NCBI GenBank assembly: GCA_016303175.1
Contig: JAEDMF010000068.1
Coordinates: forward strand, 1-8,495
DNA from: Bacteroidales bacterium
Lineage (GTDB): Bacteria; Bacteroidota; Bacteroidia; Bacteroidales; UBA932
Direction: 5' to 3'
Length of the DNA stretch: 8,495 nucleotides
Shown here: one piece after another, positions 5,618 to 8,495 of the stretch
How positions within the stretch are numbered: position 1 is the first letter of the stretch
How the letters are laid out: each line of letters begins with the position of its first letter
Notes under the pieces: generated by a model
The model's input: only the letters and a program-made list of their open reading frames with translations
Databases searched by the model: none
Told to the model about the DNA's origin: nothing
Position numbers and translations under genes: made by a program

Positions 5618-6493
5618 ATGAATTACAAGTCATTATATAAACTGCTAATCCTTCTGTCAGCCCTATTTGCGGTCGGCTGCGACAAGGTCAGTTATCCGGC
5701 GCACGACCAGAAGATAGTTGTGGAGGGATGGATAGAAGACGGCGCGGAACCTATTGTAATCGTGACTTCCACTATCCCGATTACTTATGAATATCAAGAC
5801 ATCTCGGACCTGTCAGACTACGTTCTCCATTGGGCTAAAGTCACCGTTTCCGGTCCTGACGGAGACATTATCCTAACCGGCAGGAAGTCATCCGAATATT
5901 TCCCTCCATACATCTACACCACAACAAAAATGAAAGGCAAGGCAGGAGAGAGCTACCGCTTGAGAGTAGATTATGGTGATGAGCACGTGGAGGCCATCAC
6001 AAGCATCCCGCAACCGGCTCAACTGGCGGGATTACGGGCAGAAAAGATGTCGGAAGGAAGCGACAAATACAGAATAATTGCGTATGTCGAGGACGACCCA
6101 TCAACAAAGAACCATTATCGTTTCTTTGTAAAGATACACGGAAAGGACAGCACTTACAAGCCCTCGTTTATGGGCCTGTTTGATGACGGGCTGCTTACGC
6201 AACCAATAAATGAAATATCAGTATGCAGGGGAATGCAAGCCCCGATTGACACATTTGAGCCATATTACGACGAGGGAGACTCCGTAGATGTCAAGTTTGT
6301 GACAATGGACGAAGAAATGTTTGCCTATTGGTCTGACTATGAAGACATTTCAATGTTTGCACGCAATCCTTTCTTCCACTGCACATCTCCTATCAGGACC
6401 AACATCAACGGTGGGCTCGGCTATTGGGCAGGCTACGGCGCCTCCATCTATCGTATCAAGATACCGTCAGATCAGCGTGAGGGAAATGAATGA
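5618..6493 (+). CDS. DUF4249 family outer-membrane lipoprotein
   Basis: The 291-residue protein carries a lipoprotein signal (lipobox AVGC, Cys21). The family pattern follows: KIVVEGWIEDG near the mature N-terminus, a beta-sandwich-like stretch with AKVTVSGPDGDIILTG and KGKAGESYRLRVDYG (about 75-120), then a second half ending in SPIRTNINGGLGYWAGYGAS. Length is a little under the usual size for this family but both ends are present. It starts 18 bases after the TonB receptor stop, in the same operon. DUF4249 genes are regularly found next to TonB-dependent receptors in Bacteroidota, so it probably acts as a lipoprotein partner of that receptor, comparable in position to SusD beside SusC. No biochemical function is established that I know of. 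It converges on pheS with a 35-base gap in which I see no clear terminator. Confidence 0.87.
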   Translation: MNYKSLYKLLILLSALFAVGCDKVSYPAHDQKIVVEGWIEDGAEPIVIVTSTIPITYEYQDISDLSDYVLHWAKVTVSGPDGDIILTGRKSSEYFPPYIYTTTKMKGKAGESYRLRVDYGDEHVEAITSIPQPAQLAGLRAEKMSEGSDKYRIIAYVEDDPSTKNHYRFFVKIHGKDSTYKPSFMGLFDDGLLTQPINEISVCRGMQAPIDTFEPYYDEGDSVDVKFVTMDEEMFAYWSDYEDISMFARNPFFHCTSPIRTNINGGLGYWAGYGASIYRIKIPSDQREGNE

Positions 6494-6528
6494 GCAGGCC
6501 GGCCAGTCCGGTCCCATACCCCAAACAC

Positions 6529-7566
6529 CTACACCTCCGGGGCCGTTTCAAATTCCTTGAGGAAGCGGAGGTCGTTCTCGAAGTAGTGACGGAGGTCATT
6601 GACCTGCCATTTGAGCATAGCGATGCGCTCAAGTCCCATTCCGAATGCGAATCCGCTGTATTTCTTCGAGTCTATGCCGCTGGCTTCGAGGACGTTAGGG
6701 TCAACCATACCGGCACCGAGTATTTCGAGCCAACCGGTGCCTTTGCAGATATTGCAGCCTTTGCCGTGGCATATGTTGCAGCTTACGTCAACTTCGGTCG
6801 AAGGTTCGGTGAACGGGAAGTAACTTGGCCTCATACGTATCTGAGTATCAGGGCCGAACATTTCACGGGCAAAGAGGAGAAGCGCCTGCTTGAGGTCGGC
6901 GAAGGTCACGTTTTCATCGATATAGAGGCCCTCCACCTGATGGAAGATACAGTGGGCGCGGGCGCTGATCGCCTCGTTTCTAAACACCCTTCCGGGGCAG
7001 ATCACCCTTATCGGAAGCTGCGATTTTTCCATAGTACGGACCTGCACACTGGAAGTATGGGTACGAAGCAGAATAGGGTTGATATGACCTGAACTTACAA
7101 AGAAAGTGTCCTGCATATCTCTCGCCGGATGGTTAGGCGGGAAGTTGAGCGCCTCGAAAACGTGATAGTCGTCCTCGATCTCGGGACCCTCGGCCACATC
7201 ATAGCCGAACTTGCGGAAAATGTCCACAATCTGCTGCCTTACAATGCTTACCGGATGACGGGAGCCGAGTTCGTTGCGGTCTCCCGGCATAGTCAGGTCC
7301 TCTGCTGAAGCACCATCAGCACCGTCATCGACGGCACTCGCCTTCAGTTCTTCGATGCGGGCGATAGCAGCCTGCTTGAGTTCGTTGAGAGGCCTGCCCA
7401 GTTCTTTCTTCTGGTCCTTGTCCACGGTTCTGAACGCTTCAAAAAGGGCGGTGATGCTGCCTTTTTTGCCGAGCAGGCGGACTCTGGCCTCCTCGACTTC
7501 CTTCTGGGTTTTGCAGGCCAGCGCGCCAACTTCGGCGAGTATCTGGTCGATATCCTGTCTGTTCAT
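6529..7566 (-). CDS. pheS: Phenylalanine--tRNA ligase alpha subunit
   Basis: This catalytic subunit of the (alpha-beta)2 enzyme charges tRNA-Phe with phenylalanine in the cytoplasm. The 345 residues comprise an N-terminal coiled-coil tRNA-binding arm (about 1-80), an acidic linker, and the class II catalytic core from about 95. Motif 2 is GRVFRNE (192-198) with FHQVEG (208-213), and motif 3 is GFAFGMGLERIAML (305-318). Ala307 corresponds to E. coli Ala294, which sets the size of the phenylalanine pocket. Cysteines 263, 266, 271 and 274 (CNICHGKGCNIC) form an insert before GMVDPNVL that I recall from other Bacteroidota PheS proteins and that may bind zinc. All core motifs are intact. The ATG at 7566 is 14 bases after the stop of the upstream secreted-protein gene, so both are probably cotranscribed. 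pheT is not in the window. Confidence 0.97.
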   Translation of the reverse strand: MNRQDIDQILAEVGALACKTQKEVEEARVRLLGKKGSITALFEAFRTVDKDQKKELGRPLNELKQAAIARIEELKASAVDDGADGASAEDLTMPGDRNELGSRHPVSIVRQQIVDIFRKFGYDVAEGPEIEDDYHVFEALNFPPNHPARDMQDTFFVSSGHINPILLRTHTSSVQVRTMEKSQLPIRVICPGRVFRNEAISARAHCIFHQVEGLYIDENVTFADLKQALLLFAREMFGPDTQIRMRPSYFPFTEPSTEVDVSCNICHGKGCNICKGTGWLEILGAGMVDPNVLEASGIDSKKYSGFAFGMGLERIAMLKWQVNDLRHYFENDLRFLKEFETAPEV

Positions 7567-7580
7567 ATTGTCTTTTCTTT

Positions 7581-8003
7581 TTACTTACTTTCTATCTGCT
7601 TTCCTCGCTTTGCCTCACGCTTGTCACGGGCCTTTTTTTCCTTTGCCGCTCCGGACTTTAGGAACTTCTGCCACTGGGCATCATCGAGTATGCCACGGAA
7701 ACTATTGTAAATCTGCTCGTTCCACTTGTCCTGAGTCTTCTGGAAAAGATCTACGTTGGCAACTCTCGCCTTGTTGAGCGACTCCATTTCCTTCATCATC
7801 TCCATATAGTCGTGGCTTAGCGTGGAGTCAATCTTGAACACCTGCCATGTCTCGAGCTTGAGTGAGCTGGTGTATTGATCTACGGTCTTTTCGATGGACT
7901 CGTAAAACTGCTTGAGCTGCTGAGGATCGTCAAGAGGACTCCTCTGCTGGGCAAACAGCGCGCACGGCATCAATAAAAATGCGATGAAAGCAAAAAATTT
8001 CAT
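7581..8003 (-). CDS. Small secreted protein, Spy/CpxP-like in appearance
   Basis: The 140-residue product has a signal peptide (MKFFAFIAFLLMPCALFA, cleaved before QQRS). The mature part is predicted helical, with LKLETWQVFKIDSTLSHDY, a Met- and Glu-rich helix, QDKWNEQIYNSFRGILDDAQ and a very basic Lys/Arg C-terminal tail. The layout, including the helical ILDDAQWQKFLK motif, recalls small periplasmic Spy/CpxP-like proteins and a Bacteroidota group of similar hypothetical proteins, but I cannot assign a family with certainty. ATG 8003 is chosen because the -7 box at 8025-8032 would start transcription near 8018-8020. ATG 8018 (145 residues) is possible but would be nearly leaderless, and the TTG at 8027 lies inside the promoter. 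It is followed after 14 bases by pheS in the same direction. Confidence 0.8.
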   Translation of the reverse strand: MKFFAFIAFLLMPCALFAQQRSPLDDPQQLKQFYESIEKTVDQYTSSLKLETWQVFKIDSTLSHDYMEMMKEMESLNKARVANVDLFQKTQDKWNEQIYNSFRGILDDAQWQKFLKSGAAKEKKARDKREAKRGKQIESK

Positions 8004-8010
8004 AGCTTTG
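8003..8010 (+). promoter_or_regulatory. -7 box for the C69 dipeptidase gene
   Basis: TAGCTTTG matches TAnnTTTG and would start transcription near 8016, leaving a leader of about 33 bases before ATG 8049. No -33 TTTG is seen at the proper distance. It overlaps the start of the divergent gene by one base. Confidence 0.4.
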
Positions 8011-8024
8011 TATTTCATAAGATG

Positions 8025-8032
8025 CAAATTTA
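8025..8032 (-). promoter_or_regulatory. -7 box for the secreted protein / pheS operon
   Basis: On the minus strand this reads TAAATTTG, a perfect TAnnTTTG. The predicted start is near 8018-8020, about 15 bases before the ATG at 8003. The -33 position has only a weak TTTC-like match. Confidence 0.5.
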
Positions 8033-8048
8033 ATAAAGAATAATAAAA

Positions 8049-8495
8049 ATGAGAAAAAATCTGTTCACACTGTCAGCAATTGCAATAATCGCCTGCCTGA
8101 CCTGCCGGGAGAATTCGTCCTCAGCCTGCACCAATATCATCGTGACGCCGGGGGCAAGCGTGGACGGGTCGGCCATAGTTTCGTACGCCGCTGACTCTCA
8201 CGTCCTTTACGGAGAACTCTACTTCCACCCCGCGGCAGACTGGAAGCGCGGCAGCATGCTGGAGGTCACCGAATGGGACACCTACCGCCCGCTCGGCAGA
8301 ATTCCTCAGGTCGCTCATACCTGGCAGACCATGGGCAATATGAATGAGCATCAGCTGATTATCGCCGAGACCACCTGGGGCGGCAGGCCTGAACTCGCGG
8401 ACCCGGAAGGAGGCATCGACTACGGCAGTCTGATCTACATAACCCTGCAGAGGGCCAAGACCGCGCGAGAGGCCATAGACACCATAGTCGCCCTC
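8049..8495 (+). CDS. Family C69 dipeptidase, N-terminal part (runs off window)
   Basis: The frame from ATG 8049 is open to the window edge (149 codons), so the 3' part is missing. After a hydrophobic leader the sequence reads ACTNIIVTPGASVDGSAIVS, with Cys27 as the N-terminal nucleophile expected of this Ntn-hydrolase family (PepD-like). The family features DSHVLYGELYF, EWDTYRPLGRIPQV, MGNMNEHQLIIAETTWGGR and DYGSLIYITLQRAKTAREAI follow in order. Such enzymes hydrolyse dipeptides; the leader indicates export to the periplasm or envelope. The leader also contains IIAC at residues 13-16, which could act as a lipobox, so a lipoprotein form is possible. It is divergent from the secreted-protein/pheS pair, separated by a 45-base promoter region. 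Confidence 0.9.
   Translation, partial: MRKNLFTLSAIAIIACLTCRENSSSACTNIIVTPGASVDGSAIVSYAADSHVLYGELYFHPAADWKRGSMLEVTEWDTYRPLGRIPQVAHTWQTMGNMNEHQLIIAETTWGGRPELADPEGGIDYGSLIYITLQRAKTAREAIDTIVAL

Noticed and set aside
6494..6528. Bidirectional terminator between the convergent DUF4249 and pheS genes
   Set aside because: The 8-base palindrome ggccggcc (6497-6504) is present, but there is no looped stem followed by a T-run on either strand.
6490..7092. Long plus-strand open frame antisense to pheS
   Set aside because: It is the shadow of the highly conserved pheS gene; its translation shows no family features.
7274..7777. Plus-strand open frame antisense to pheS and the secreted protein gene
   Set aside because: It is a low-complexity Ser/Leu-rich shadow of coding sequence on the other strand.

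Overview
The window looks like a chromosomal segment of a Bacteroidales bacterium (phylum Bacteroidota). The evidence is a DUF2147 protein, a TonB-dependent receptor paired with a DUF4249 lipoprotein, a BspA-type leucine-rich-repeat fragment, a PheS with a four-cysteine insert that I recall from Bacteroides-like PheS proteins, promoters of the TTTG / TAnnTTTG type, and the lack of clear Shine-Dalgarno sequences. Genus cannot be set from the sequence alone; a gut-type Bacteroidales is an inference.

Layout. Bases 1-250 hold no convincing gene. They consist of degenerate short repeats and a GC-rich imperfect hairpin, and they abut the 3' end of a minus-strand REP-associated tyrosine transposase (RAYT, 257-1213). 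Together these look like a RAYT beside its own REP-like DNA. A 308-base intergenic stretch (1214-1521) holds the RAYT promoter and a perfect 8-base inverted repeat. It is followed by a secreted DUF2147 protein (1522-1947) with a clear intrinsic terminator (2012-2048). Directly after that terminator lies a 5'-truncated remnant of a BspA-like leucine-rich-repeat gene (about 2054-2329).

A near-perfect Bacteroidota promoter (2333-2364) drives a three-gene envelope operon on the plus strand: a lipoprotein of unrecognised family (2409-3563), a small TonB-dependent receptor without the usual N-terminal carboxypeptidase-like domain (3566-5599), and a DUF4249 lipoprotein (5618-6493). The likely arrangement is an outer-membrane channel with one or two lipoprotein partners, analogous to SusC/SusD. 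The substrate is unknown.

This operon converges on a minus-strand pair: a small secreted protein (7581-8003) followed 14 bases later by pheS (6529-7566). A compact divergent promoter region (about 8003-8048) separates that pair from a plus-strand family C69 dipeptidase (8049 onward), which runs off the window end.

The observations most worth checking are the RAYT with its flanking repeat block and the lipoprotein / TonB receptor / DUF4249 cassette. Neither can be called new without database searches.
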